DNA of 64,000 nucleotides from the NCBI GenBank assembly GCA_013398175.1, contig VZRZ01005967.1:1320833-1384832 (forward strand), given 5' to 3'. This stretch comes from Climacteris rufus (taxonomy: Eukaryota > Chordata > Aves > Passeriformes > Climacteridae). Positions 50,501 through 63,257 of the stretch are shown here, piece after piece; the stretch's first letter is position 1, and the number at the start of each line of letters is the position of its first letter. The notes beneath the pieces are model-generated. The model ran no database searches and was not told where the DNA came from. It saw nothing but the letters and a program-made list of their open reading frames with translations. A program made the position numbers and the translations under genes.

Positions 50501-53500
50501 TTCAGCTTTGCTTTTGTTTAGTTTCTTCTTTATGTTGGGGACGAGTGTCTGCTTAAGAAAATGTAAGTCTGTCACAGCAGAGCAAGGAATTAAGTTTTGT
50601 TGGGATCAGAATGAAATAAGGGATACAAAAATCTATCACTTCTGATACCACGCAGAAATGTGGATGTTGATTTCTAGGGTATCTCTATCTATCCATATTC
50701 CACTTTCTCCTTCTCTCTCCTTTACTTTTCCTCTTTGGGGCAGGCCAGAGAGAGCAGGAGTTTAAGGACAATTACATAGCCCACAAAGAAGTTTAGTGCC
50801 TGTACACAGAGATACAACATGTAACTGGAAAATCTGAAAGTCAAGCCAAGATTTGAGCAAAGTGCATGAATCCAAACAGTTCTGCAAATGTGTGGGTTTC
50901 TTCCAAATTTGGCTGGCTGAAATCTGAAACAGATTCAGTTTATACTGTCACTTCAAGTGCTTCTCCCAATCTCTTTGCATGGAAACCAGTTTCTTCAGTT
51001 GCCTTTGACAGATGATCCTTGGTAGAGCTTTTCGATAGGTTTTGGTATGTGTGAAAAGTGGCTTTTGAGTGTAATAACATGAAGATGACCCTGAGTTATT
51101 TTTCACATACATGGTCTAATGCAATGCATTATTTTGAATTGTGACAGGGTATTCAGAGAAATGCCAAACCAATAACTGGTCATCAATTACATTCCAGTGG
51201 TGTAAAGATTGTATGTGTCCCCTGCATTACAAGAGCTTAACACAAACACTGTGGGTATATTTAGTTCCACTTTACCCTCTTGTGATGCAGAGGATATGTT
51301 AGCATGGGACACAAACTTGCTGTGTAGACCACTAAGCAGGATTAGCACAAGTTACAGAAATGATGTGATTTACAGTCCATTGTAGAAAATGCTAGTAATA
51401 AGATTGTGTTTTACCAATGTTCTGAAATAAAAGTAATTAGCAGTGAATAACAGCTGGGATTATTGTCACTCATAGTTTCTAATGGTGTCTACAGGATGTC
51501 TGCAAAATAGGTTTGTTATCTGTAACTCTGTTGCTGGACGGCTGAGAGTATGAATGTATTTACTCATTAGAGCCACTTAAGGTAAAGCATTTTGGCCAGT
51601 TTTCTGTGCATGCATAGAACAAACATACGTATCTAATTAAATGAGAGAAACCAGATCACCTTGCAACTTATGTAATCATGCAGTGAGCTGCTTTTATTTT
51701 CAGTTTACTGTAATTCCATCAGTGCTTTCTTTAAGTTGTCTTTTGACACCACTGAGACTTTGAACATTGAAATAATGCAGTGGATGGAGACCTGAAGTGC
51801 CAGATACTGGAGAGCAGGCCCAGATCCCACTGTTGTCAGTTGGATCAGGCTCAGCATGGCTTTGTCTCCAGTTCTTGCTTGCCATAAAATAAATAAAGGG
51901 AGATCACTCCTGCACTACAGAAGACCTGCTAAACATTCCTCTTCCAAAGAATTCTTCAAAACCAAGTTCATAATTTGATAGTAGAATGTGGAGCCCCAAT
52001 TAAAAGTGAAAATGTTATTAGAGCTAAGTAATAGCGGTTTGACTGCCTGACTCACTGTTGCCTAATGAAATATGTTTCCTAAACAAACAGAAAGCCATTT
52101 TCACTATATTTAAGAAAACGTTTTAACCAGTGCATGAGAATTTTGCTTTCTTAAGGGAAAAAGGAAAAAAAAAAGAGTTGGAGTCTCCATAGCAGCAGCT
52201 GACTATATTGTGGTTTAGTAACTTGTTGCCTCACTATACATGTTCAATTCTGATGAGATATACAAAGGATAGCAACTCATGCTCTGAGCTAAATGCCTAA
52301 AAGGCATTTATATTATATGCAGCTAAAATGTTTACATTTCATGGTCTCTATATGTCTGAGTCTTTCCATTTGGTGTGATACTGAATGAGTAGTGATCACT
52401 TTTTCTTTGTGGCACAGCTGTTGAGAATGAGAAGAAAAATAATTACAGCATCTGTCTAATGCATTAGAACCGAATCCTGCAGAAATGTAGTAATACACTT
52501 ACTGGTTGAGGGAATGAAAATCAAACCCTGCAAAACTGAATTTTATGTTCCCTGTAAAGCATCTTCTGGGTGTAAAAAATGAGAATGTGTCACAAGAAGG
52601 CTTCCACCCATGTCTATGCCATGTGGTGTAGACTGGGTGAGGGCAAAGGAGTCAATGGCTGTGGATTTTGGGTGTAAAGAGGTATTATCTTCTGGATGCT
52701 GTACACTATTTGCTACTCAGGAAAAGAAGCTGTGTAATGGTGACATTTTTTGTCAAGAGATTCTTTCTTTGGCCTTCGAGCCAGTTGTACAGGAGCAGCA
52801 AATCTCCCCCTGATGTCAGGGGCAGGTGTGGTGCACTCCTGGGAAGGGCAGGCCTGCCTTGCTGTGAGAACACGGGCTTTAATAACATCAGCCCTGGAAG
52901 CCTTCTTTCTTTCCTGCAGAGCATTTTGCTCAGACATCATGAGAACAGTTAAGTAGACCTACCTTATTTTCTTGTGTGTGTAATTAGTGATGTCATGGAC
53001 TTGGGTGTGTTAGTTTTCTTTGCCACATGCCATTTTTCTACTGTAGTTTTTCCATCTGTGTTTTACTAAATTGAGCTCTGTGTATGAGAGGAACAGAGAA
53101 TGTCTTGGAGACATTCCTTGGAGAATGTCTGCAGTTCATAATCCCTGAGAAAACTGCCTTTTGTTTGAGACATCAGCCACTGTAGCTCTGTGAAAAGGCA
53201 TCCTGGTGGTTACTGGATACTCCTGTAGGAATGATCTTTGTGAAAATTGGTCATACTCCGACACAGCAAACTGAATTTGTTATTTGAAATTTAATTTTTA
53301 TTTGCTCGTATTTAGAAAGCAATTCTTTTGGACTCTAGAGCATGAATATGATTAAAGTATCTAAGTCAAAAGGCTGAAGGTCAGTTCTTTTCTTCCACAC
53401 CACATACAGACTCCCAGCAGTCTGCTGTCAAAGGGTTCAGAGATATGGAAACTGATTATTGGATCTTCTATAAATGACATAATTCAATGTTTTAGTGAAG

Positions 53501-53816
53501 GAAGGAACAGTCCTGTCAGCATTAAGATCATCTTGTGTACATGTGCCTCAGTCTCCTCAAATCAATATATTTATTATTCTTATGGAATAAAGATTCAGCT
53601 ATAAGAAAAATTTAAAAATATTCATCAACTAATGTCAAATACGTGAGGGTATATGTATGATATTTCACTGTATTAGTACAAATGAAAATGGTGGCAATAG
53701 TTAGTGAAAGAGGCTAACAAATCAGTTGCTGTCTATTTCTCTTTCCCCCCTTCCTACTCCTTGCTAGTTGAATAAATGTACAGTGGAACTAAAATGACCT
53801 TATTCTTTATTCACAG

Positions 53817-54946
53817 GTTACTTTAGGTGGAACCTTTATTGGAATTGGGCGGAAAACTCCAGATTGTCAAGGCAACACCAAGTACTTCCGCTGCAAATTC
53901 TGCAATTTCACCTACATGGGCAACTCCTCCACAGAACTAGAGCAACACTTCTTACAGACTCACCCAAACAAAATGAAAGCAGCCCTTCCCTCCTCTGATT
54001 CTGGTAAAACTTCAGAGAAAAACTCCAATAAATCCAGTCCTACTCTTCGACCATGTGATTCTGGAGACTTGGGGAAGTGGCAAGACAGAATCACTGTAAA
54101 AGCAGGAGATGATACGCCAGTTGGATATTCAGTGCCCATCAAGCCAATAGATTCCTCTAGACAAAATGGTACCGATACAACCAGTTACTACTGGTGTAAA
54201 TTTTGCAGTTTCAGCTGTGAATCGTCCAGCTCTTTGAAACTATTAGAACATTACAGCAAACAGCATGGGGGAAGCCAGGCAGGAAGTCTTCACCCAGATG
54301 TGAATGATAAGCTTTCTAGGGGATCTGTCATTAACCAGAATGATCTAGCCAAAAGTGCAGATGGGGAGTTAGTGACAAAGACAGAAAAGGGTGCGAGTGT
54401 GGCAAAAAAGAAAGATTTGAGTAGCAAAGGAGCAGAGGACAGCATGGTGACAAGCTACAACTGTCAGTTCTGCGACTTTAGGTACTCAAAGAGCCATGGC
54501 CCAGATGTGATAGTGGTGGGCCCACTTCTCCGTCACTATCAGCAGCTACACAACATTCATAAATGTACCATTAAGCACTGTCAGTTCTGTCCCCGAGGCC
54601 TCTGCAGCCCAGAAAAGCACCTTGGAGAAATTACTTACCCGTTTGCTTGCAGAAAAAGTAATTGTTCCCACTGTGCTCTCTTGCTTTTGCACCTGTCTCC
54701 AGGGGTGACAGGAAGCTCTAGAGTCAAACACCAGTGCCATCAGTGCTCATTCTCCACTCCCGACGTGGACGTTCTCCTGCTCCACTATGAGAATGCACAC
54801 GAAGGCCAAGCGTCTGATGTCAAACCAGAAACAAACGCCCTGCCAGGGGCAGAGGGGCCTCTGACGCTCAAGGAGAACAAAGAACACTCATGCACCAAAT
54901 GTGACTTTACCACCCAGGTGGAAGAAGAGATTTCCCGACACTACAG
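53817..54946 (+). CDS. TRPS1: TRPS1 coding exon 4: zinc fingers 2 to 6 (residues 310-685 plus 2 bases)
   Basis: The acceptor TTATTCACAG gives frame VTLGGTFIGIG, continuing DVQ of exon 3 in phase 0. C2H2-like fingers follow, with first Cys near residues 335 (RCKFCNFTYMGNSSTELEQH), 436 (WCKFCSFSCESSSSLK), 525 (NCQFCDFRYSKSHGP, with a long insert before HYQQLH), 616 (HQCHQCSFSTPDVDVLL) and 668 (SCTKCDFTTQVEEEISRHY). A Cys/His-rich stretch (HKCTIKHCQFCPRGLCSPEKHLG, then ACRKSNCSHC) lies between the fourth and fifth. All metal ligands I can place are intact. The last finger straddles the exon 4/5 junction. The donor ACAG|GTACAG leaves two bases of an Arg codon. The exon is 1130 bases long. Its function is the atypical finger array upstream of the GATA finger; partner binding cannot be read from the sequence. 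Confidence 0.96.
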
Positions 54947-55681
54947 GTACAGTGAAGTTTCAAATGATTAATGATTGGAACCCAAACAAATAGCCCTCCC
55001 ATAGTTTCTTAATTAAATGTCACCATTCCTCAAACATTTGGGGAAACTGGAAATCAAAATAGGAATGTGTATAGATAAAAATCTTTACAGCCAGAGTCCA
55101 ATCCAACATCCACTTTGTTTTGGAAAACCACCAGCTAAGTTGGTGGATTTAATTATACGTTTAAACCTGTGCAAAGGAGAGGGAAATTTGGATTTGTGTG
55201 CAGATGCTGAAGTTTCAGCATATTTGAGGTTTGGTCAGCTATTTTCCACCCAGAATCTTTTAGGTACTATAGGTACTATTTTAGCTGAGGTGTTTTATGA
55301 GAAAGTTGGCATCTTCAGTCAGGGAACAAAAATGACTTTACTTTCCAAGATAGACTGTGAACCCTTTATGCTCCATAACAGTGCTTCAATGTACTACCTT
55401 TTTGTAGTATTTTCCATTCCCAAGTCCAGCAATGTAATAATTAGTTTAAAAGCATTCCACTGCTGTTTTGGTGTTTGTTTCCCACTGGGAGCAGACACTC
55501 TTTTGTCTGTTGATGTCATTCCCCAAGATCCTTTTGCAGATGCTTATTTTCGTGTTGCTGGTTTACAGTAATTCTATTTATTTTAAATGCTAATGTTCCT
55601 ATTTGGAGGTGGATGCAGCCAGTCTCCTGACTCAGTCTGACACAATGTCATACTGGCAGCCAACTCCCTGCTAAACTTCTT

Positions 55682-55743
55682 GGGTCAGTTCCTGGGCTGT
55701 TGTAAACTGGCAGTCCAGTTTACATCAGAGGAGGAACTGGCCC
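55682..55743. repeat. Near-perfect palindromic repeat (MITE-like), copy 2
   Basis: Two 29-base arms (55682-55710 and 55715-55743) are reverse complements at 24 of 29 positions, separated by four bases. The element starts GGGTCAGTTCCT and ends AGGAACTGGCCC. The termini and the TGTAAACTGG core recall the palindromic dispersed repeats of turtles and crocodilians. It could fold into a long hairpin in RNA. Confidence 0.7.
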
Positions 55744-56204
55744 TTAGACTTGGAAAAGAGCAACAGTTATGTGCCACTGCAAAAGTGATGTTAAATATTA
55801 GAAAATCATGCTGAATATGTTAATTGTTAAGGCTAATGCGTCAACAACAACGGAAGACTCAGTATCTATCTCATCTAAAAGATCTTTGTGTGTAAGCCAG
55901 CTAGAATGAAGACAAAAAAAGACGCATTTTCAAAGCTAAAGCTCAAGAAACTGTGCCACGTTTAATAGATTCCAAGACATCCAAAATTAACAAAGGCAGA
56001 CTGGGGCATGATACTTTAATAGAGATTAAAGCTGGGGGCATCCAAATGTTGCCCAACAGAGGGCTGCATTGGCAATTTATCAGGAGTCTATTTAGAAAAA
56101 AAAAAAGAGCAGATTGCTCATCTTTAATTTGGAGCTAGGGCCCACGGAGGATTCAGGTCCCAGCATGCAGTTCCCCATTTTTGTTCCAAGTGGGCCTGAG
56201 GGAT

Positions 56205-56285
56205 GTTGTGTGGATTAATTAGTTAATGTTTGTAAACTGCTTTGAAGATGAAAAGTGGTATCTAAGTTCCAAGCATTATTATAAC
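56205..56285. repeat. Ancient MIR-like amniote repeat, copy 3 (opposite orientation)
   Basis: TTAATTAGTTAATGTTTGTAA, ACTGCTTTGAAGATGAAAAG and GTATCTAAGTTCCAAGCATTATTAT form the reverse-oriented counterpart of the first half of the repeat at 35980-36112. This supports a single dispersed family in this locus. Confidence 0.55.
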
Positions 56286-58122
56286 AGCTTTGAGCCATGC
56301 TGAAGAACTCCATAGGCAGCACTTTGTCCGCTGCTGGGGCATGGCATGATCTTTTTTTAGTGGTTAAATAACTGGAAGATTGAAATGGCTCCTTTACTGA
56401 AAGAACCCAACCTTTTATTTTGCTGCAGCTGGTAATTTAAGTTTTAACAAGCATGTGGAGCTAGGATCCTTTTTCCCAAGAAAAGGAGAAGCCATGACTT
56501 CCAAAATGAAGTGCTAAGTCTGAGATGGGGTAGTCATAGCTTCTCCTTTGGAGGGCTCAGCACCCTGCAGTTCTGGCAGTAGTCACAGGGAACTCCACTT
56601 TGGAAAATCAAGAGATACGCTTTGAGTGTTTTAGTCTCAAGTTGTTTGTCTAAGATTAGGCTATTTTGTTTAAAACACTTGAACAACATATTCTGTTAAC
56701 CCTAGTCTGTGACATTATTGAGTACTGTGAGGCTGTTGTGTAATTAAAGCAAAGTACAATGTCCCCAAAACTGCCAGCTTCTTTCTCCTGTACTCCCCCA
56801 TTGATAATCGGAATTTTTTTTCTTTTCTACTTGTACTGCTGCTGTTTTTCCCCACTGTCCCTCTGTTTTGAAATCACAGAACTTAGTTCAGTTTGTGGTA
56901 GGTGCTCTGTAATGGCAAACACCAGCAGGTTTTATTGTTTTTCTATGTATGACTTAGTTTTCACTCTATCAAACTAAAACTTCTGGGGAATTATAGCTTT
57001 TATTTTTATTATTTTTATGAGACCTTTTTTTTTTTTTCACTGGAAGTTTGGCATGTATCAGATATGTCTTTTCTTTCCTTTTTTGTGTTTCAGGAACTAA
57101 AGATGGAGAATAGTTCAGATTTTAAAAAGAACATCTATAAAACAGTAGTGTTAGACAGTTGACACACCAAAACATGCTGATGTAGAGTCAGCTCACATCC
57201 AGCTGGGCTTCTCTGTTTCTTAATCAGAATTTGTCTCAATGCTTTATGCCACACATTATATACTTCTGATGTATTTAAAATGCTGTACATGCGCACGTCT
57301 CCAAAACCTCTTCATTTATATAATAAGGACCTGAATGGATTCTAATGGTAAACATAATACTTTAAAAACATAAACATTAATGTGGTGGCAGAAAATGTTC
57401 TGCTGTTCACGTATTCAGATTTAGCCTTGGTAATCTGGAGTATCAGTGTTGGCTTTAGACACTACTTATATATTTTGATTCATGTATTCTTTGTCTGCGT
57501 TATTTTCGTTTTTGAGTCTTAGGTCTGAACAACATGCTTAATCTATTTTATTATTTTTTTTTCTTCCTTTTGGCTCTATATCTACAATTTCAATATGTAT
57601 TGCTAGCTAAGAAATTTTGTATGTCCCAATGTTATTCCTTCACAGCTATGTATTTGCAACAGTATTAGAATTTGCAAAAGCAGTTCTTTCCAAGTTTTCT
57701 GTCTACAGAAATGTATACTTACACTTAGCACTCATTCAGTATTTCTTGACATGATTATTTGAGAGCTGTTCTGTTAAATTTGAAGTCAATGAATCACACT
57801 GCACTTGAGTTTACTTGTATTTAAACCTCACTAAAATGTGCTTACTCAAATAAATCCCTAGAAGATTTATTGGCCTCCATTTTCCACTAATTCTGCTACT
57901 ACTCATTTTCCATTATACCTCTGAGGAATCAAATATTCTTCATTGTGAAGCTTAGTGTTTTCTCAAAACTGTCTGGTATTCTGATGAGCCAGAAGATGCC
58001 AACACTTTTAATTTAGATAAAAATCAAACTGAGTATTTGGGGAAATTTTGCATGTTGTTTCACTTAGTCTAGAGATTACTTTCTTGCTTGTTCCAAAATA
58101 ATTATTTTTGATTTTTTTTTTT

Positions 58123-58146
58123 NNNNNNNNNNNNNNNNNNNNNNNN
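58123..58146. other. Assembly gap (24 N) inside a poly(T) tract
   Basis: Twenty-four N are flanked by T runs on both sides (58111-58122 and from 58150 on). The gap most likely reflects an unresolved homopolymer and not missing unique sequence. Confidence 0.98.
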
Positions 58147-61100
58147 TCCTTTTTTTTTTTTTTTTAATTTTGCTAAAACATGGGAAAACAATGCATTTTT
58201 CATTTTTGCAAAAGATAGGATTTTTCATGTAAAACCTTATTTGACAGAAAGCATTTGATCAGTGCTAGTAATAACTAGAAATGCTATGCTGAAAAATCCT
58301 GTATACTTCTTTTTAAAAGCAAGGTAGGATAGTGATTCCTTAAACTGCAAAATATAATAAGAAAATATAAAGATTCAAATGAAATAAAAGCTTTGGCAAT
58401 GGTGTAGAATCATTTTTCTAATAAATTATTTTGAAAATGTGGATGACAGCAGTTATGTAGAATTCTCTTTAGAAATTAATTTTGAGTTAATTTCAAATTA
58501 AGTAATTGCTTACCTCTTAAAGATAAAAGAGATAGAGGGGCAAAAGGCAAAGGGGGGCCTGGGGCTTGTGCCTTCCCAGCACCGAGGCTGCAGCTCAGGG
58601 AAGGGGCTGTTGGGGACAGGGATGTTGGGGCTGACCCTCAAACTCTCAGGCAGCAGGAGCCAGAGCAGGGTCTCAGATGTGCAGGTTATGGAAACGTGGC
58701 ACCTTTGCACACTTCCCCCAGAGACACAACTCGGGGCAAAAGTGTAAACTGAGGCCCACCAGCTCCTCGCTTTTACAGAAGACCAGCAGCCTTCACTCAG
58801 TGAACAATAGCAGCAGCTAGGAGGGCCTTTTCCACCCTCCTGACATCTTAGTTCACGGCTCTGAACTTGTCTGTTCTTGCCAATGGCTTTTGCTCTCCTT
58901 TCATCTCAGTCTTGCTCTCCACGCTGCCCTGTCTCCTTTCCTTTCTGACCCTACACTGAATTTTCTTGCTTGCTTTGCTTGCTGTCTTTTCTTCTGAATA
59001 TTTTCCTTCCCCACAAGCTTGAGTGCACCACCCATCCCAAAAGTAAACTTTGTTATAGACCTGTTTCTTCATGAGAAATGATAGTAATTATTATATTCAT
59101 AATTAAATTAAAACATGCAAAAAAATGGAAGTGATATTACAGCCATACCTTCCTCCAGAATATTTTCTATGCCCTAGAGCCTAGGACTGTCTTCAGGTAA
59201 TTAAAAAAAAAATTACTTGTTTTGTAGAGGATGGTGTTTTGTAATACTTCAGACTAGTTAGAAGTATGTCAACAAGACTTAATTAACAAGTGGCTAGTGT
59301 CAGGAGTCTCACAGCCTCTTACGAAGTTCAAATAAATAACATTAAATCCACAAAAAACCCCCAACTGTCTAATCTCTCTAACTTCAAGATTTTGCAAGGG
59401 AAAATCCTTGTATCTTACAGTGCCCAATTCAAGTACATGTCAGTACAAATAATGGTAAGATTTTTTAAAGTTGTTACAACTGTGCAGCAAAGGTTTTGCC
59501 TGAATTTCTTGACATTTAATGTTTAATGTCCACAAATAATCAGGTCTTTGATTTATTTTGTAGTGAAAATAATAATGCTAAGTGACATCAGTGGGTGGAA
59601 TGACATTGTCAGACCAAAGCCATAGTGCATAGAATGCGAGTTTATGGCTTGAGCCTGCTGTTAGTTTGCTTGAGTGCTGTATAAACAATAACGCAGAAGA
59701 GAGAGTGTTATTTCCTTCTTCATTTACATCGCTTTCTTCCATACCAAGATTTTATTCTTCTTAGAGCAACTCTGTATCAATACACCAGATGAATTCAGAG
59801 TTTCAAATGGCATAGCTGTAGTTTAGCTGTAAAGTGTAACTTTGAGTTAATGCATAGGAGTGCTTATTTTGTACTTCGCAAATTGGAGTTTTTAAAATTT
59901 TGTTGCTTAGCCTTGTAGAGCTTTGTGCACAACTCTAGATGTAACTTGGGCTTCTGGAAACATGAAGTAGGTTTAAATTGTAGTAAAAGATAAATCAAAC
60001 ATTGCCAGTTGGTTTCCTTGATTGCTATCAGGGTGGAGTGAAAAATGAGAAGAAATAATTTTCTTTTTGTTCTGGGAAAGAATAAGATTCCCACTTTCAA
60101 AAGTTCTCTAATAGCTGATGATAGTTATTTTATTATTTGGGACCATGACTTACATTGGATGGTTCCAAACTTTAGCTTATATTTTGGAGCTTGGGGATAG
60201 AATAATACACAAGACAAACCCTGTGAAGCATGAAGATTTTAATGTTGATGGCAGATTTTTAATGTGTACTGGAAAAGTATATGTTCTGGGAAAAAAACCC
60301 CTGTTTTTTGGGTTCCTATCTACCAAAGTCTTTGTTTTTTCCATATCACAGTGCTTATTATCACAGTCTCATAGAAAGTTGAAGGAATGCTTATATGACT
60401 GTCTTTGAACCAATTAGAAATAGTTTAAATTAACAAACCTTTAATGTAATAGAGGTGATTTTAGCTGTGCCTCAGCCGTGTAGTTACAACTGCATCTAAT
60501 ATTCAACATTTATTTGTGTCCTCAGAAGTGTGGTGTATATGGCTCCTGATCAAAAACATTTAGCCAGTGTGGAATGGAAAAAAAAAGACAAGTTAGGCAG
60601 AAAAAGATCAGCTGTTTGGAGGTGTGATATCTGTAGATGAGAGCCAAGTTAGGAAGGGGGTTAACTATTGAAATAGCCAACTTAAACAAGAGACACTTAG
60701 GGCTAAAGTAGCATCCCAAAGGATTGATAAACTTTCACATGGGGAGTGTATGTGGTTGAGCCATTAGCCCCAAATGGTGTCTTGTTTAACTTGGCTTTTG
60801 AGATAACTAGCCCCTGTCTAACTTGGACTTCTCTGATGGTATCCCACCTTTACAGGGCTGACCCTCTTTATAACTTGGCTTTTTGTATTTATAAAATGGT
60901 TTTGATCAGATAGCACTCTCTCTTTTTTTTTTTTGGTCCAGAAGAGAATTAAGCTTGGTTTAGAAAAGATTAAGTTGCAAGGGAGAATATATTAGTGTCG
61001 CATTGAGAGACAAGCTGATTTTAATGAAACACAATTGTAGAATGAAGAAAAAGGAACATGGCCAAAACACGATTTTAACCCACAGCTTGCTCTCCCACAA

Positions 61101-61449
61101 GTAGATTTTGTTGCCATAAGGCTGTATGGAGAATAACTGAATCTATTTTTTGCATAATGGAACAAGCCCATCCAGTCCCTTAAAATGAATATAAATACGG
61201 AAAATGACAAAAAGAAAACTGATATTGCACAAGGGCTGAAAAGCTTGAATCTGAATGTGTACTCATGTCTGTGTGCTGACACAACTGCAAGAAAATCAGA
61301 CAATGTAAATAACATATGGTTTGTTTTTCCAACAAAAGGAAAGAAGGAAGACAAGGGGGTTTAATAAGTTTGGCAAGTTGTCCCTTCTAAACTATCATAG
61401 TCTAAAAGGGACATTTTGTGTATCATTCCAATTCTACAGATGCACCAAG

Positions 61450-61519
61450 AGCCAAATCCTGCTCTTACTGAAGTGAATGGGAGTTTTGCCATCAGCTTCA
61501 CTGAGACAAAGATTTGGCC
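61450..61519. repeat. Degenerate palindromic repeat (MITE-like), copy 3
   Basis: The left end AGCCAAATCCTGCTCTTACT is answered by CTGAGACAAAGATTTGGCC at the right end, with internal inverted blocks ACTGAAGTGAATGG and CATCAGCTTCACT. It resembles an old repeat with CCAAATCCTGCTC termini that I recall from sauropsid genomes, and is probably related to the copies at 5609-5696 and 55682-55743. Confidence 0.55.
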
Positions 61520-62653
61520 TTAAAAAAATTAATTCTAACAATTGGAGTTGTCAGGGCAGTAACAGATTTCTCATACAAGTTTTGTCCTATGTGGATAGCG
61601 AAAGGCTCATTTTTTTAGCTTGGCTGGAGATGCTGTTGTGACTCTGAATGCCTGGGGTGTGGATGTGTGAGCATGTCTGTAGGGAGAAGATTTCAGAGAG
61701 TTCTGTACATTTTGCAGGGCAGGGATGATATTTTGCTCTGCGTTGGTAGGATGCCGGGCGCAGTGGGGCCCGGAGCCTGATGAAGGGCTATAAAGAAATA
61801 TTCATAATGGCGTTACAGAGCTCATAAACAGTGTTCTGTTCCTATGATAGATACAGTAAGTGGGTAGCATGTTGTTCTCATGTAGCAACATATGCTTTAC
61901 ATAATTTAGTAATGCAGTACTTTTTATAGGCTTTTAGACTAAAAACAGGAAGGCGTGTTATTCCATACTGCTCCACAGCTCCTACCCAAGAATTTCTGTA
62001 TTTGACAGGAAAAGACAGTTTATAGTGACACAGCCAACTATTTTGCTTTTTCTTTCGAGCAGCATCTTTTAAAGTTGTGTTCAAAGGGCTATGGAGAACC
62101 AAGAAGTACTGTCTGTTGTGTACAACCTTTTGTCCTTTGGTGTATTCTTATCAGAGATCCATTCAAAGTCATCTTTGTCAAGCAAAACTATATGGAATTG
62201 GTGGAAAGTAAAGGACTTCTAAAAACATTTTAACTTTCTAACATAGATCTATATTATATGAAGTGGGGTTTTTTTAATAACAAGAGAACTGTCCTAACTA
62301 TTTGATTTTGGTTGAAAAATATGTGGTTTTTTAGTGTTTCTGCTGCAGTAGAAAGAAGTGTGTGGCAGCAAACTGAAGAGGAAAAACACAAAATCTCAGT
62401 GAAAATTTTATAAAGTTTAGAATGGTGTGCTGGAATGTAATTGAATGATAGCAGGCCATTGCAATGCATGGGGGGAGGAATCAGCAGGATTTTCCCCCTG
62501 TTGTATAAGACATCAAAATAAACCTCCTTGCTTTGTTTAGAGAGGGTCATACTGTAAATTCAGTTTATTTTCTTAATCTTAATAAGTAAAACCACTGTGA
62601 GAGGGAGGGCCCAGGGTGACTCTCGTATTAATGCACTTCTTGTTTTCTTCCAG

Positions 62654-63257
62654 GCGAGTACACAACTGCTACAAATGCCGTCAGTGCAGCTTCACAGCTG
62701 TTGACACTCAGTCACTACTAGAGCACTTCAACACTGTGCACTGTCAGGAAATGGACATCACTACAGCCAACGGGGAGGACAGTCATGGCGTTTCGTCTAT
62801 CAAGGAGGAGCCAAAAATTGACCTTAAGGTCTACAGTCTGATTAACCCAGACCCTAAAATAGGGGAGCCCATATCTGACAGCATAGTGAAGAGGGAAAAG
62901 ATAGAAGATAAGGAAGTGCTCAAGGAGAAAGGCTGGACTGACAGTCCCAGTGATGATCTTCGCAACGTGACCTGGAGAGGAACAGACATTTTGAGGGGGA
63001 GCCCATCATACACACAGACCAGCCTAGGTTTACTGACCCCAGTGTCTGTGGGCCAAGAGCAGCCAAAGCCTTTAAGGGATAGTCCAAATGTAGAAGCTGC
63101 CCATCTGGCCAGGCCCATTTACGGCTTGGCTGTGGAGAGCAAGGGTTTCCTGCAGGGTGTCCCAGCCGCAGCAGCAGAGAAAGCCGGGCAGCTCACCCAG
63201 CCCTACTCTGGATCCGGGGACGGCAAGGCAAAGGATGAATCCCAGTCCTTATTACGG
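62654..63257 (+). CDS. TRPS1: TRPS1 coding exon 5: end of finger 6, finger 7 and pre-GATA region (residues 686-887)
   Basis: The acceptor TTTTCTTCCAG is followed by a base that completes the Arg codon from exon 4, restoring HYRRVH, the last His of finger 6. Finger 7 follows (YKCRQCSFTAVDTQSLLEHF, then NTVH), with its first Cys near 694. Next come IKEEPKIDLKV, with a consensus SUMO-type IKEE around Lys736, VKREKIEDKE, and the conserved DDLRNVTWRGTDILRGSP and RDSPNVEAAHLARPIYG segments. The exon ends DESQSLLR at 63257, before GTAGGA, in phase 0. In the known protein the next residues lead straight into the GATA-type finger (about residues 896-920 in human), so that finger is on the next exon, outside this window. 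The frame stays open to 63371, but that tail does not resemble TRPS1 and is intron. Confidence 0.95.

Larger units (their letters stand above)
41800..53816 (+). other. TRPS1: TRPS1 intron 3
   Basis: A 12-kb phase-0 intron from GTTTGT to TTCACAG. It is AT-rich and contains a truncated minus-strand CR1 LINE (46180-46771), a possible old SINE fragment (45480-45600), a 22-bp near-tandem duplication (47558-47595) and a canonical AATAAA at 42249-42254. No other exon is evident. Confidence 0.85.
54947..62653 (+). other. TRPS1: TRPS1 intron 4
   Basis: A 7.7-kb phase-2 intron from GTACAG to TTCTTCCAG. It contains a 184-codon ORF of unknown meaning (55017-55571), two palindromic fossil repeats (55682-55743, 61450-61519), a MIR-like fragment (56205-56285) and a 24-base assembly gap in poly(T) (58123-58146). 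A GC-rich stretch near 58545-58700 has few CpGs. No further exon is evident. Confidence 0.85.
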
